This document shows positions 27,595 through 35,840 of a DNA stretch of 64,000 nucleotides, piece by piece. Origin of the DNA: Anaerolineales bacterium (GTDB lineage: Bacteria > Chloroflexota > Anaerolineae > Anaerolineales > Villigracilaceae); the NCBI GenBank assembly GCA_017985935.1, contig JAGNWT010000008.1, positions 1-64,000 of the forward strand. Direction: 5' to 3'. How positions within the stretch are numbered: position 1 is the first letter of the stretch; each line of letters begins with the position of its first letter. Under the pieces are notes generated by a model. That model saw only the letters and a program-made list of their open reading frames with translations. It was not told the DNA's origin and ran no database searches. The position numbers and the translations under genes are program-made.

Positions 27595-27845
27595 GGCGTT
27601 GACCGGTCGTTGTTGATGCGGTTGCGGATTTTTTCCCGGGCGGTTTTATCCAGAATATCGAAACCGCATTCGATGAGATAGTTTACATAACTCGCGTCCG
27701 CATCTGTCCCCGCTTCAACTTGCTCGACCACCCTGAGAAGTGCTCCGCGTATGCCGCTCGCGCGGTGCGCCCAAAATGAATCAGCAGAGATGCGCTCAAG
27801 GCGGGCAAGCAATAATCGGGTGAGGTCGATGCGGTTTGTGTCCAT
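27561..27845 (-). CDS. Small helical protein of unknown function
   Basis: The 94-residue product (MDTNRIDLTRLLLARLERIS...) is predicted to be all-helical and soluble, with alternating charged and hydrophobic residues. No family is recognised. Its 3' end overlaps the end of the TupA-like gene. It has no clear ribosome site (AAAAGGAAAG lies 10 or more bases upstream). It could be real or accidental; clean residue composition makes me favour real. Confidence 0.5.
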   Translation of the reverse strand: MDTNRIDLTRLLLARLERISADSFWAHRASGIRGALLRVVEQVEAGTDADASYVNYLIECGFDILDKTAREKIRNRINNDRSTPHERMDAGKTH

Positions 27846-28020
27846 GCGTGATGGTGGATCTTTCCTTTTGAGGCGGAAAAGCCTGCAGGGTAAATAAAAC
27901 TTCCGATCCTGCTCGTTTGATCGAATTTGGCATTTGCTTGTAGGCCAAAGGAGCGTGGGATGAAAGATCAGTTCTGATTATAAACCTCTCGCAATGATCG
28001 TATGTGTGCTCGGTCTGGGG

Positions 28021-29646
28021 TTATGAAAGTTTTTCCTTTAAGTATTCGAATTTATAGTGCTTGGGTACCCAATAGCCATCGGGTAGTTGCAGCCAGATGA
28101 TCGTAAAATCTGACCCGGTTTCAGGCGGGATCTTTTCGGTGATGATGCGCGCTGTTTCGGTCTGAAATTCCACTCCAACGGGCATGGCTGGTTTTGTGTT
28201 TTCCTCATACATGCTTGGAGTTTTTCGCGGTTTGACCGCGCGGACGACGATGTAGGTTCTTGTTTTGGGAACGAGCACATCCTCGTCCACGAACATGACA
28301 ATGTGAGTCCCTACTGCGCGTTCCTGTCCTGAAACCCCGCCTTCGATGGGTGTGTTGATCACCCGGTCTTTTACCCACATGGTGGAGCTGCCGCCGCCAT
28401 CAAGGTCTATGGCTTTCCATGCGCCGAATTCGATCATCACCCGCGCCGCATCGAACAGGTTTACTCCAATGTTGCTGGGTCCCTGCCTTCCATCAATCAC
28501 ACATTCAATGAATTTTCCATCTTGAGTGATGCCTGCCAGTGTGCGTGGATGAACTTCGCGCCAGGCTGCCGAGGTGTTGGGGCTGACCTGCCCATCTTGG
28601 ACAATGAATCTTTTCCCGGCCAGCGAGTTAAACACCTTTTCTCTGGAGTTGTGGGCGTTGATCTGAGGTTGATTGTTTTCCGTGAAATTGACCCACGGCT
28701 CATACCCGTTGAGCGGGCGATAGAACGTTCCCTGCGAAACATGCAGCCCGACGGCGCCGTATCCGTTATAGTCGCCTCCATTGATCACGATCTGTGCTTC
28801 ATGCTCTTTCGCAATGGATGATACGGTCTTGCGCCCGTATTTGGTTACAAGGAATCTTTTGCCTTGCGGGTCGATGACCGCCACGAAACAATGAGAATTG
28901 AAGCGGTACACTTTGTGCAGGGTCACTCCTTCGAAAGGCTGGGAATGTTCTTCGTGGAAGATGGGTTGAGCCGATTCTTTTTCGTTGACCCACTCTTTTA
29001 GTTCGTCCAACGTGCCCGGATAAATGTTGACGCCGATCGGTTTGTCACAGCCAGGCAGGATAAGCCGGTCGGCGGTAGCCTGCCACATCCAACAGATCCC
29101 GGGGACTTTGTCTATGTTGGCGGGGCCGGGCAGCAGGTCGATCTTTTCTCGAAGCTTGCTCCATGTCCACCGCTCAATGGATCTGGGGTATAGGACGCCC
29201 GGATATTGCGCCCACCAATAATCATTTTCTTGCGGCCAACGATCCATTAACTGAAGGTATCTTTCACTGGTATGGATCATGAAATTCCACCGGCGGGATA
29301 TTTGTTCGAAGAAGTTGACGGCGGATTCCGCCTCAATGCCGGTTTGGAAGGTGGGTGCGGCGACAAATCCGAGCATGACCGCGCCTGCTTCATAGGGCAT
29401 GTGTTTCACCAGCCAATCGTAATTTCTATTCTCATCCAGATTTGGGTTATAAATAAAATAAGGGATGCGTAACAACCCGGCGGCTCCGGCTTCGGACCAT
29501 TGTTTGGTGAAGTTTTCGTCAAGGCGATGCCCTTCCGCGATATGATTTATGCGGATAAGCATCCCGGCGATCTGATTGGATCTCAGTTCACCTTCATTGA
29601 TGGCTTCCGCTCCGTGAGTATTCACCAAAAGTTGATACCCGTCCAT
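28021..29646 (-). CDS. GH25-like plus NAGPA (phosphodiester glycosidase) fusion
   Basis: AAGGAG lies before the ATG at 29646. The 541-residue product has an N-terminal (alpha/beta)8-like half (about 1-215) with features of glycoside hydrolase 25/lysozyme folds (MLIRINHIAEG, WAQYPG, GICWMWQATADR). The second half (about 245-455) is a NAGPA domain: VTKYGRKTVSSIA, VIDGRQGPSNIG and the signature IDLDGGGSSTMW. NAGPA domains cleave GlcNAc-phosphodiesters in animals and act on exopolysaccharides in bacteria. There is no signal peptide. The C-terminal 80 residues look like an SH3-type or linker domain. Confidence 0.78.
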   Translation of the reverse strand: MDGYQLLVNTHGAEAINEGELRSNQIAGMLIRINHIAEGHRLDENFTKQWSEAGAAGLLRIPYFIYNPNLDENRNYDWLVKHMPYEAGAVMLGFVAAPTFQTGIEAESAVNFFEQISRRWNFMIHTSERYLQLMDRWPQENDYWWAQYPGVLYPRSIERWTWSKLREKIDLLPGPANIDKVPGICWMWQATADRLILPGCDKPIGVNIYPGTLDELKEWVNEKESAQPIFHEEHSQPFEGVTLHKVYRFNSHCFVAVIDPQGKRFLVTKYGRKTVSSIAKEHEAQIVINGGDYNGYGAVGLHVSQGTFYRPLNGYEPWVNFTENNQPQINAHNSREKVFNSLAGKRFIVQDGQVSPNTSAAWREVHPRTLAGITQDGKFIECVIDGRQGPSNIGVNLFDAARVMIEFGAWKAIDLDGGGSSTMWVKDRVINTPIEGGVSGQERAVGTHIVMFVDEDVLVPKTRTYIVVRAVKPRKTPSMYEENTKPAMPVGVEFQTETARIITEKIPPETGSDFTIIWLQLPDGYWVPKHYKFEYLKEKLS

Positions 29647-29853
29647 GTAAACTCCTTGAAATGTATTCCGAGTAAATAAAGTATAGATGCCGGGGATTTT
29701 TCTGGTAACGGGTTTTTATGGAGTATTTTATGGGCGTTTTTGACCATCCCGTCTGTGTGAGGTTGCGATGTACAGAACCTTACGGGTCTTGTACAATCAA
29801 GCCTGATTACGTATATTTTGTTTCATCTTTGGAAGAAGGACAGCTCCAGACCG

Positions 29854-31074
29854 ATGATCGTTCATGAACCACTGTTTGAAGAAAGAGAAGGGCTGATCGA
29901 AGTATCGGCCCGTTTTGAGTTATCTTTGCCAATCCCATTTATGCCTGAGTCGTTGTGGTATCGATTCCCGATACGCTATCGGGAATCTCTCAACGGGCGG
30001 CTTGATGCATTTGCTCCCACAGCATTATTGGTCGCCATGTTTGCCGGGGAAGACATTGAATTTAAGGGGAGGCTCTCGCCCAGGCTGGCTTATCATTTGC
30101 AGGAGTACATGGAGATCTTTCACTCCTGGGACTCGAAGTTGTATAAAAAGGTTGGGATAACCTACGGGCAATTAGAGGAACCTGTCCAAGCAGACGGCAA
30201 AAAAATGGTGTGCTCAGCCTTCAGCGGAGGCGTTGATTCGTTTTACACCTTGTGGGCTCATCTCCCTCAAAATCAGACTATTGCGCAAGCGCAGGTTTCG
30301 CACGGACTTTTCCTTCACGGCTTCGACCTGCGTTTGGATGACCCTTCCAATTTTGAAGCGGCTTCTGACACGTACGCGGGAATTTTTCAAGACCATGGCA
30401 TGGAGTTGATCCACGCTTCAACGAACGCCTATCAGTTTTCAGAATTCCGCATCAACTGGACGATGTTCTTTGGCGCGCCTTTGATCGGGGCGGCTTTGCT
30501 GCTAGGCGATCGAATGCAGCGATTCTATATTCCCTCCGGCATGCCCTCGTATCTCGACCTTTTTCCCCAAGGAAGCCATCCCTTGATAGATCATTTACTT
30601 TCGACTGAATCGACAGAGGTCGTCCATCACGGGGCTTCGCTTGGCAGATATGAAAAACTCGAAGCGCTCGTTTCGTGGCCGGCCACCTTCAACAAGATCC
30701 GCGTTTGTTCAGATAAATTGAAAATGCACGGGGTGGAGAATTGCTCCGCCTGCCATAAATGTTATCGCACCATGGCGTTTTTGGAACTGTTGGATGCGCT
30801 TCCAAACTACAGGAATTTCTCGGGTAGAATGCGTCCCGTGGACTATTTGCGATGGGGTGCGCTGACCCATCTTAATCCAGAGATCGAAACGACCATTCGT
30901 GATATTGCCCTTCGCAAAGGCCGGCTCTCGACGGCTTTTTGGATGCAGACTGCGATCCTTCTGCACTATGTTCGAAAAACCATTCTGAGATTTGTAAAGT
31001 GGTTCTTCAACAAAGATCAGTTATATTTGTTGAAACGCCGAATCTATCAGCCTGAATCAAAACAAAATATCTGA
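29854..31074 (+). CDS. PP-loop (QueC-like) ATP pyrophosphatase, copy 1
   Basis: I start at ATG 29854 because the product then begins MIVHEP, matching MIIHEP of the neighbouring paralogue; an upstream TTG at 29818 would add 12 residues. The 406-residue protein has an N-terminal beta-rich domain of about 115 residues, the PP-loop SGGVDS at 124-129, and the triad Cys297-x2-Cys300-x2-Cys303 followed by RTM. A VHHGASLGRYEKLE segment lies between them. PP-loop enzymes adenylate a substrate carbonyl or nucleotide-linked acid before thiol or amine attack. The Cys triad resembles the zinc site of QueC, but the rest differs. Substrate unknown. Confidence 0.78.
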   Translation: MIVHEPLFEEREGLIEVSARFELSLPIPFMPESLWYRFPIRYRESLNGRLDAFAPTALLVAMFAGEDIEFKGRLSPRLAYHLQEYMEIFHSWDSKLYKKVGITYGQLEEPVQADGKKMVCSAFSGGVDSFYTLWAHLPQNQTIAQAQVSHGLFLHGFDLRLDDPSNFEAASDTYAGIFQDHGMELIHASTNAYQFSEFRINWTMFFGAPLIGAALLLGDRMQRFYIPSGMPSYLDLFPQGSHPLIDHLLSTESTEVVHHGASLGRYEKLEALVSWPATFNKIRVCSDKLKMHGVENCSACHKCYRTMAFLELLDALPNYRNFSGRMRPVDYLRWGALTHLNPEIETTIRDIALRKGRLSTAFWMQTAILLHYVRKTILRFVKWFFNKDQLYLLKRRIYQPESKQNI

Positions 31075-31090
31075 TCTGCATTGGAGAATT

Positions 31091-32377
31091 ATGATCATTC
31101 ATGAACCTGAAATTCTAATCAAAGATGGGCGGGCCATTTCGTGGGCGCGGGTGGAGACTTCTCAGAAGAGCGGGTTCTTCCCTGAAAACATTTGGTACCG
31201 GGTTGCGGAAGAGCACGCCTCTTTTTTGGGTGTACAGAGCGATGTGTTTTTGGTCGCGAGCATTTTGGGCGCGATGTATTATGGTGAGGATGTGTGGGTT
31301 CGAGGTTCGGTCTCGCCGCGCCTTGCCTATCGCCTGGATGAATACCAGCATGTCATGAATCTCCGCGCACACGGCCAAGTAAAGCGTGTGTCGGTCCATT
31401 ATGACAAATTATCTCCATTGTCCGCGCAGCCCAAGGGAGTTGGTACTACTTTCTCAGGCGGTGTGGACTCGCTTTTTACGGTCTGGAGCCACCTTTCGGA
31501 AAGACAGCTGGATCCAGATCACCAAATAACACACGGCATTTTCGTTCGGGGTTTCGACATCGTTCCATCGGATAGGGAAAAATATGACCGCCTGTTCGAG
31601 CGCTTTAATCCAAAAGCCGCAGAGATCGGTGTCAAACTCATCGAGTTGGAAACGAACTTTCTCAGCGTGACACATCATAGGCTGGACTCTCCCCGTTTTT
31701 ATGGGCCATCGATCGTAAGTTGCGGACTCGCCCTGCCCAATCTACTCCAAAGGTTTTACACCCCAAGTTCCTGGGATCATCGTTCTTTGATGCGGAAAGC
31801 ATATTCCTCCGACCCTTTGGTGGATGGATTTTTATCCACAGATACCATGGAGATCGTTCATCACGGTTCCACTCATCGGCGGATCGAGAAGATCATGGCG
31901 ATATCCGATTGGGATCTTGCGCATGAGCTATTGTTTGTTTGCCTGGAGCCGAAGTTGGCGGGGTACCCCTGGAATTGTTCGCGGTGTGAAAAATGCAACC
32001 GTACAATGATCCCGCTTTACGGATTGGGCAAACTGGAAAAATTCAAGTCCTTTCAAAAACCGATCAAGAAGAACTGGCAGGTTTTGTGGTTTGCGCGGAA
32101 ATTTTCCATGAAAAATGATTTCGTCAGCGAAATATTTCTTTACCTAAAAAAACGGAAACCAGACGTGCTTCCCTGGTTATTGTTGACTGTTTTTCTAGGA
32201 GCAATTCGTTATTTGGTAGTGACCAACCTGCCTGAGGTGTTTAAGAAGTTGCTGCGACCCTTTGGTTTTTATGTTAATCCCAATGATTCTCCAACTGCTT
32301 ATGAGGTGGAGGAGATCACCCAATTGCTCAGAGAGCAAAATTCGATCAGGGCGGAAAGACCGGTCAGCGGGAGATAG
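31091..32377 (+). CDS. PP-loop (QueC-like) ATP pyrophosphatase, copy 2
   Basis: The 428-residue protein is a diverged duplicate of the gene 16 bases upstream: same MIIHEP start, SPRLAYRLDEY, PP-loop SGGVDS at 122-127, the VHHGSTHRRIEKI segment and Cys296-x2-Cys299-x2-Cys302 followed by NRTM. GGAG lies seven bases before the ATG. A C-terminal hydrophobic segment (LLLTVFLGAIRYLVV) may associate with the membrane. The two proteins could form a heterodimer or act on successive positions of the same substrate; that is inference. The stop abuts the convergent flippase with no gap. Confidence 0.78.
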   Translation: MIIHEPEILIKDGRAISWARVETSQKSGFFPENIWYRVAEEHASFLGVQSDVFLVASILGAMYYGEDVWVRGSVSPRLAYRLDEYQHVMNLRAHGQVKRVSVHYDKLSPLSAQPKGVGTTFSGGVDSLFTVWSHLSERQLDPDHQITHGIFVRGFDIVPSDREKYDRLFERFNPKAAEIGVKLIELETNFLSVTHHRLDSPRFYGPSIVSCGLALPNLLQRFYTPSSWDHRSLMRKAYSSDPLVDGFLSTDTMEIVHHGSTHRRIEKIMAISDWDLAHELLFVCLEPKLAGYPWNCSRCEKCNRTMIPLYGLGKLEKFKSFQKPIKKNWQVLWFARKFSMKNDFVSEIFLYLKKRKPDVLPWLLLTVFLGAIRYLVVTNLPEVFKKLLRPFGFYVNPNDSPTAYEVEEITQLLREQNSIRAERPVSGR

Positions 32378-33925
32378 TCAGGATCTGCCCTTAACTTTTT
32401 GCATCCACGATGAGATCCATGCTTGGATATTTTCCCTGTCCGTTGCGTTGAGCCCAATGAAATATACGAACGGTAGGTACATGAGTGAGATCAGGGTTGC
32501 CGATGCGAGCAGTAGAATAAAGCTGTTTAGAGAGATCAGGGTGCTTACAAAATAAGCACAAGCTGTGATCGAAAATGTAACCAGCAAAATGCCAATGAGA
32601 TGCCGGCTGTATTGATGGAACGAGAACCCCATTACTTTGGCAGTATAGATCGGGATAAAGATCGAATAATTCAGGGAGAGCGTCACCATGCCTGCGATCA
32701 CAATTCCCATTGCGCCAAATTGGGGTGCGAGTTTGATCGCCAGCCAAAGGTTTAAAAGGCTCATGGACAGAATGACAAGAGATGGGATTTTTAATTTATT
32801 CATGGAGATGTTGACATTAAAGAATGGCTCAACGATCAAGTTCGTTGAAAGAGGAAAGACCATGAGAGCCAGCAGCCACCCCATACTGCCAAAATCGGGT
32901 CCGAGCCAGACCTTGAGGAAGGGAACTGCCAGCCCGCAGATGAGACCGATCGGCAGCGCCATGCTCAATCCTACTAATTTGATCGATCGGATCAGGACTG
33001 CGTTGATCCCTTCAAAATCCGAATCTCCATATTTGGAAAGAATGGTTGGTCCCCATACTCCGCCAATGGCAGAGGAGAGGATGCGCAAATTCTTTGGGAT
33101 GAAGACCAGCGCCGCGTACATACCGGCCGTCTTCAGGTCCAGCATTCGATTCGCGACCAGAATATCCACATTAAGAAAGATCAAAAATCCGATCTGGTAA
33201 ATAAACGTGAGCGAGCCGCTGCCAAGGACCAGCCTTAGATCTTTTATTTGGAAGTCGCGCCAGCGGAATTTGAACTCGGGCAACAGGGTCTTCCACAGAT
33301 AAAACTCCCCAGCCAGGTTAAAGATGGCGGCGCTGACAGCCCCGATCCCCACATAAAGAAGAGACGGCTGCTTGAAAGAAAAAAGGATCAGAATGACGGC
33401 TACCTGGATGATGCGTGCGCCCAGAAAGCCAATATTCCGAAGGTCGAAGCGATTGCTGGCAAAACTGCCGATCGAAAAATTAACGCGCAGGGTGGTTAGT
33501 AGAAACGAAATAACAACGCATAAAAATAATAGCTGAACATCACGCGTGGAATTTTCCGGCATCTTGAAGAGGTCAGGCAAAAGAAGCACAAGCACGAACC
33601 CGAGCGGGAGCGCGAGGGAGATCAACAGCAATGTGACGATCAAGTTGGTGTTGAATATCTGCCCCGCTCGTTCTGTTTCGCCTTTTGCGAGCCTGATGGT
33701 GATGTGGCGCGACATGGAGATGTTCAGGGATTGAGTCAGTAACGAAAAATAATTGGTTACCGAAGTGGCAAGTGGAATGAATCCGAACAATTCGCTGCCC
33801 AATTTTAAAATCAGGTAGGGGGTGTACCAAAGGTTGTAAAGGATATCCACCACTATGAATGCCAGATTGGAAGTGATGTTTCTCGCTGTTTGGGTTACGC
33901 CCAAGTCTGGAGTGGATTTCGCCAT
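32378..33925 (-). CDS. Second Wzx-type flippase
   Basis: The 515-residue product has 12-14 transmembrane helices and the MOP-superfamily look (FIPLATSVTNYFSLLTQSLNISMSRHITIRLA near the start, GAMGIVIAGMVTLSLN later). It is 10 bases downstream of the pyruvyl transferase on the same strand, so the two form an operon. A second flippase in one locus suggests two different lipid-linked glycans or two halves of a composite locus. Confidence 0.9.
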   Translation of the reverse strand: MAKSTPDLGVTQTARNITSNLAFIVVDILYNLWYTPYLILKLGSELFGFIPLATSVTNYFSLLTQSLNISMSRHITIRLAKGETERAGQIFNTNLIVTLLLISLALPLGFVLVLLLPDLFKMPENSTRDVQLLFLCVVISFLLTTLRVNFSIGSFASNRFDLRNIGFLGARIIQVAVILILFSFKQPSLLYVGIGAVSAAIFNLAGEFYLWKTLLPEFKFRWRDFQIKDLRLVLGSGSLTFIYQIGFLIFLNVDILVANRMLDLKTAGMYAALVFIPKNLRILSSAIGGVWGPTILSKYGDSDFEGINAVLIRSIKLVGLSMALPIGLICGLAVPFLKVWLGPDFGSMGWLLALMVFPLSTNLIVEPFFNVNISMNKLKIPSLVILSMSLLNLWLAIKLAPQFGAMGIVIAGMVTLSLNYSIFIPIYTAKVMGFSFHQYSRHLIGILLVTFSITACAYFVSTLISLNSFILLLASATLISLMYLPFVYFIGLNATDRENIQAWISSWMQKVKGRS

Positions 33926-33935
33926 TTTTCTCTTG

Positions 33936-35108
33936 TTAACTGATTTGATCTTTTATTTTTGCCATGAAATCAAAATGGGCTTGTTTTCTGGTTTCGATCT
34001 GACGGTCAATATGTGGGGCAAAACTGCTTTGCCACGCATTTTTCACTTCATCGGCATGAAACAGGAAATGTTCAGTCTTGAAGTTTTCATCTATTTGATT
34101 AAAGTACAGGGATTCGAATCCGAAACTTCCAAGCAGGTCAAACAATTTGCTCTGGCTTCTGGGCAGAGACTGTTTGTATTCCAATCCAACGAAAGGTGTC
34201 TTGTTTTTGAGGCAGAAGATCGAGCCATGAAAGCGATCTGTGATGCAAAAGCTTAGATACCGAAACGCTTCAGCCCATTCAAAGGGAGTTAAGATATGCC
34301 CAAGGTTGAAATCTGCGGCAGAGTTGTACATGTTCAAGGCTACGATCTGGTATCCCCTGGCTTTGTATTGAGCGCGGATCTCAGCGGATAATTTTTTGTT
34401 TCCAAACATCAACAGACCGAGGATGGGGCGTGTCAGGTCCAACCCGGCGGAGCGAAGTTTCTCAGCGACTTGTGTGCCGCCCACTTCGTAAAGAAATGCC
34501 GGATCTGGAATATGCTCCACGATCCCACCTTTTCTGTTTCTAAGGTCACGAATCATTTGATAGGTGAAACTGTCTCTTGCGCCAATGACATCAAAGCCAT
34601 CCAGATATTCGCCGATCTCTTTGGATGATCGCTGGATCAAATTGGGGTCGGATTCGTATGCAGATACACCATAGGCGATCTTGGGGATATTTGTTTTTTC
34701 CGGCAGCCAGTAGATGTTTGGGAATTTGGGGCGCTCAGTACCTTGAGTGATACACCAGACATCCATGCCGACTACGAGCGCATCGTATTTTTTTGCAAAA
34801 AGTTGCTGAAGTGATTTTTCACCTGAAAAGTACGGGAGTTCTGTATCTACGTCCAGGAAACTTTGAATTTGCTCGTTCCACATTTGCGCCCGCCGAAAAT
34901 AGAAAAGGGGGATCTTTTGAAGGAACTTGTAACGCTTGGCATACTCATACGCCGCCAGACGTTTTGATTTGTAATTCAGCAGTTTCACATCAAAACCCTG
35001 AAAACCGTGCTTGAAAATATTTTGCAGGGAGTATGCAAACAGAAAAGCGCCGCTGTTTGGAATATGGTGAAAAGATAATATCCGCACCTTTTTGGGGTTG
35101 TTTTCCAT
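33936..35108 (-). CDS. Polysaccharide pyruvyl transferase family protein
   Basis: The ATG at 35108 has AGGAT six bases upstream; the longer open frame to 35150 adds an unlikely leader. The 390-residue product matches PF04230: SFHHIPNSGAFLFAYSLQ at the start, YDALVVGMDVWCITQGTE, VIGARDSFTYQMI, EHIPDPAFL and FRYLSFCITDRFHGSIFCL (the conserved D-R-H substrate region). These enzymes add pyruvate ketals to sugars using phosphoenolpyruvate, giving the polymer negative charge. It heads a two-gene operon with the flippase. Confidence 0.9.
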   Translation of the reverse strand: MENNPKKVRILSFHHIPNSGAFLFAYSLQNIFKHGFQGFDVKLLNYKSKRLAAYEYAKRYKFLQKIPLFYFRRAQMWNEQIQSFLDVDTELPYFSGEKSLQQLFAKKYDALVVGMDVWCITQGTERPKFPNIYWLPEKTNIPKIAYGVSAYESDPNLIQRSSKEIGEYLDGFDVIGARDSFTYQMIRDLRNRKGGIVEHIPDPAFLYEVGGTQVAEKLRSAGLDLTRPILGLLMFGNKKLSAEIRAQYKARGYQIVALNMYNSAADFNLGHILTPFEWAEAFRYLSFCITDRFHGSIFCLKNKTPFVGLEYKQSLPRSQSKLFDLLGSFGFESLYFNQIDENFKTEHFLFHADEVKNAWQSSFAPHIDRQIETRKQAHFDFMAKIKDQIS

Positions 35109-35181
35109 GAAATATCCTGAAATGAAAAAGTCAAATAAATTCGAACTCAACTGATTTTACATGGTAATGCGCTTTATTGCG

Positions 35182-35219
35182 AAAACGCCGCCAGCAATTT
35201 TGATTGCCGGCAGCGTTTT
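35182..35219 (-). terminator. Hairpin terminator after the TlpA-like gene
   Basis: A 17-bp imperfect stem (35182-35198 with 35203-35219) with a four-base loop, ending in a short T-run on the minus strand, just downstream of the thioredoxin genes. It would also lie in the leader of the pyruvyl transferase gene. Confidence 0.65.
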
Positions 35220-35243
35220 GTGCAAGTGGAAGTTTTGGGAGTC

Positions 35244-35831
35244 TTAATTGCTTTCCATGATGATCGGGGTTAAGTATTTTTCCAACATGGCGAGACTGAT
35301 CTCCCCGGTCCACGCGTAGCGGACTGTGCCCGCGCGGTCGATGACGTAGGAGTTTGGCAGGTTTCCGTTCTTGAAGGCTTGCAGCGCATCGCCGTTTGGG
35401 TCGAGCCAGATGGGAAATTTCAACTTCAGGCTGTTCACGAACTGAGAGACCTGATCCTTTCCATCGCCTGCTTCGATCGCGACGATGGTGAACCCCTCTG
35501 ACTCGTGGGTCTCGTAATATTGTTCCAATGTGGGCATCTCCGCCTTGCAGGGAGGGCACCACGTAGCCCAGTTATTGACCAGCACCACCTTGCCGCGAAA
35601 ATCTTCAAGCGACTCGGTCGTTCCATTCAGGTTTTGGAGCGACAATTGTGGCGCGGAATAATCGACCGCCATCGGCACCACTGAGCGATCCACGGATGCA
35701 GATGCGGCGGCTTCATCGGTGCGGCGTAAAAGGGCAAATAGCATAAATCCAAACAGGATCAGCCCGACACCCGTGAAGACTGGCACCCAGTTGTTCTTCC
35801 TTTGCTTTCGGTATTTCTTCTGCTTTTTCAT
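35244..35831 (-). CDS. TlpA/ResA-like membrane-anchored thioredoxin
   Basis: The 195-residue protein has a basic N-terminus, a transmembrane helix at about 16-35, and an extracytoplasmic thioredoxin fold with the CPPC site at Cys92-Cys95 (WATWCPPCKAEMP), the Glu-containing TlpA insert and the cis-Pro segment NLPNSYVIDRAG. TlpA/ResA proteins reduce disulfides, often for cytochrome c maturation. It starts nine bases after the selenoprotein candidate and probably shares its mRNA. A cytochrome c gene lies 2 kb away, consistent with such a role. Confidence 0.88.
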   Translation of the reverse strand: MKKQKKYRKQRKNNWVPVFTGVGLILFGFMLFALLRRTDEAAASASVDRSVVPMAVDYSAPQLSLQNLNGTTESLEDFRGKVVLVNNWATWCPPCKAEMPTLEQYYETHESEGFTIVAIEAGDGKDQVSQFVNSLKLKFPIWLDPNGDALQAFKNGNLPNSYVIDRAGTVRYAWTGEISLAMLEKYLTPIIMESN

Positions 35832-35840
35832 CAGAGAGCC

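Noticed and set aside
29854..32377. Queuosine biosynthesis (QueC) assignment
   Set aside because: Only the PP-loop and Cys triad resemble QueC; the N-terminal domain, length, duplication and polysaccharide neighbours do not.
34105..34125. tRNA T-loop-like GATTCGAATCC
   Set aside because: It lies within the pyruvyl transferase coding sequence with no cloverleaf partner arms.
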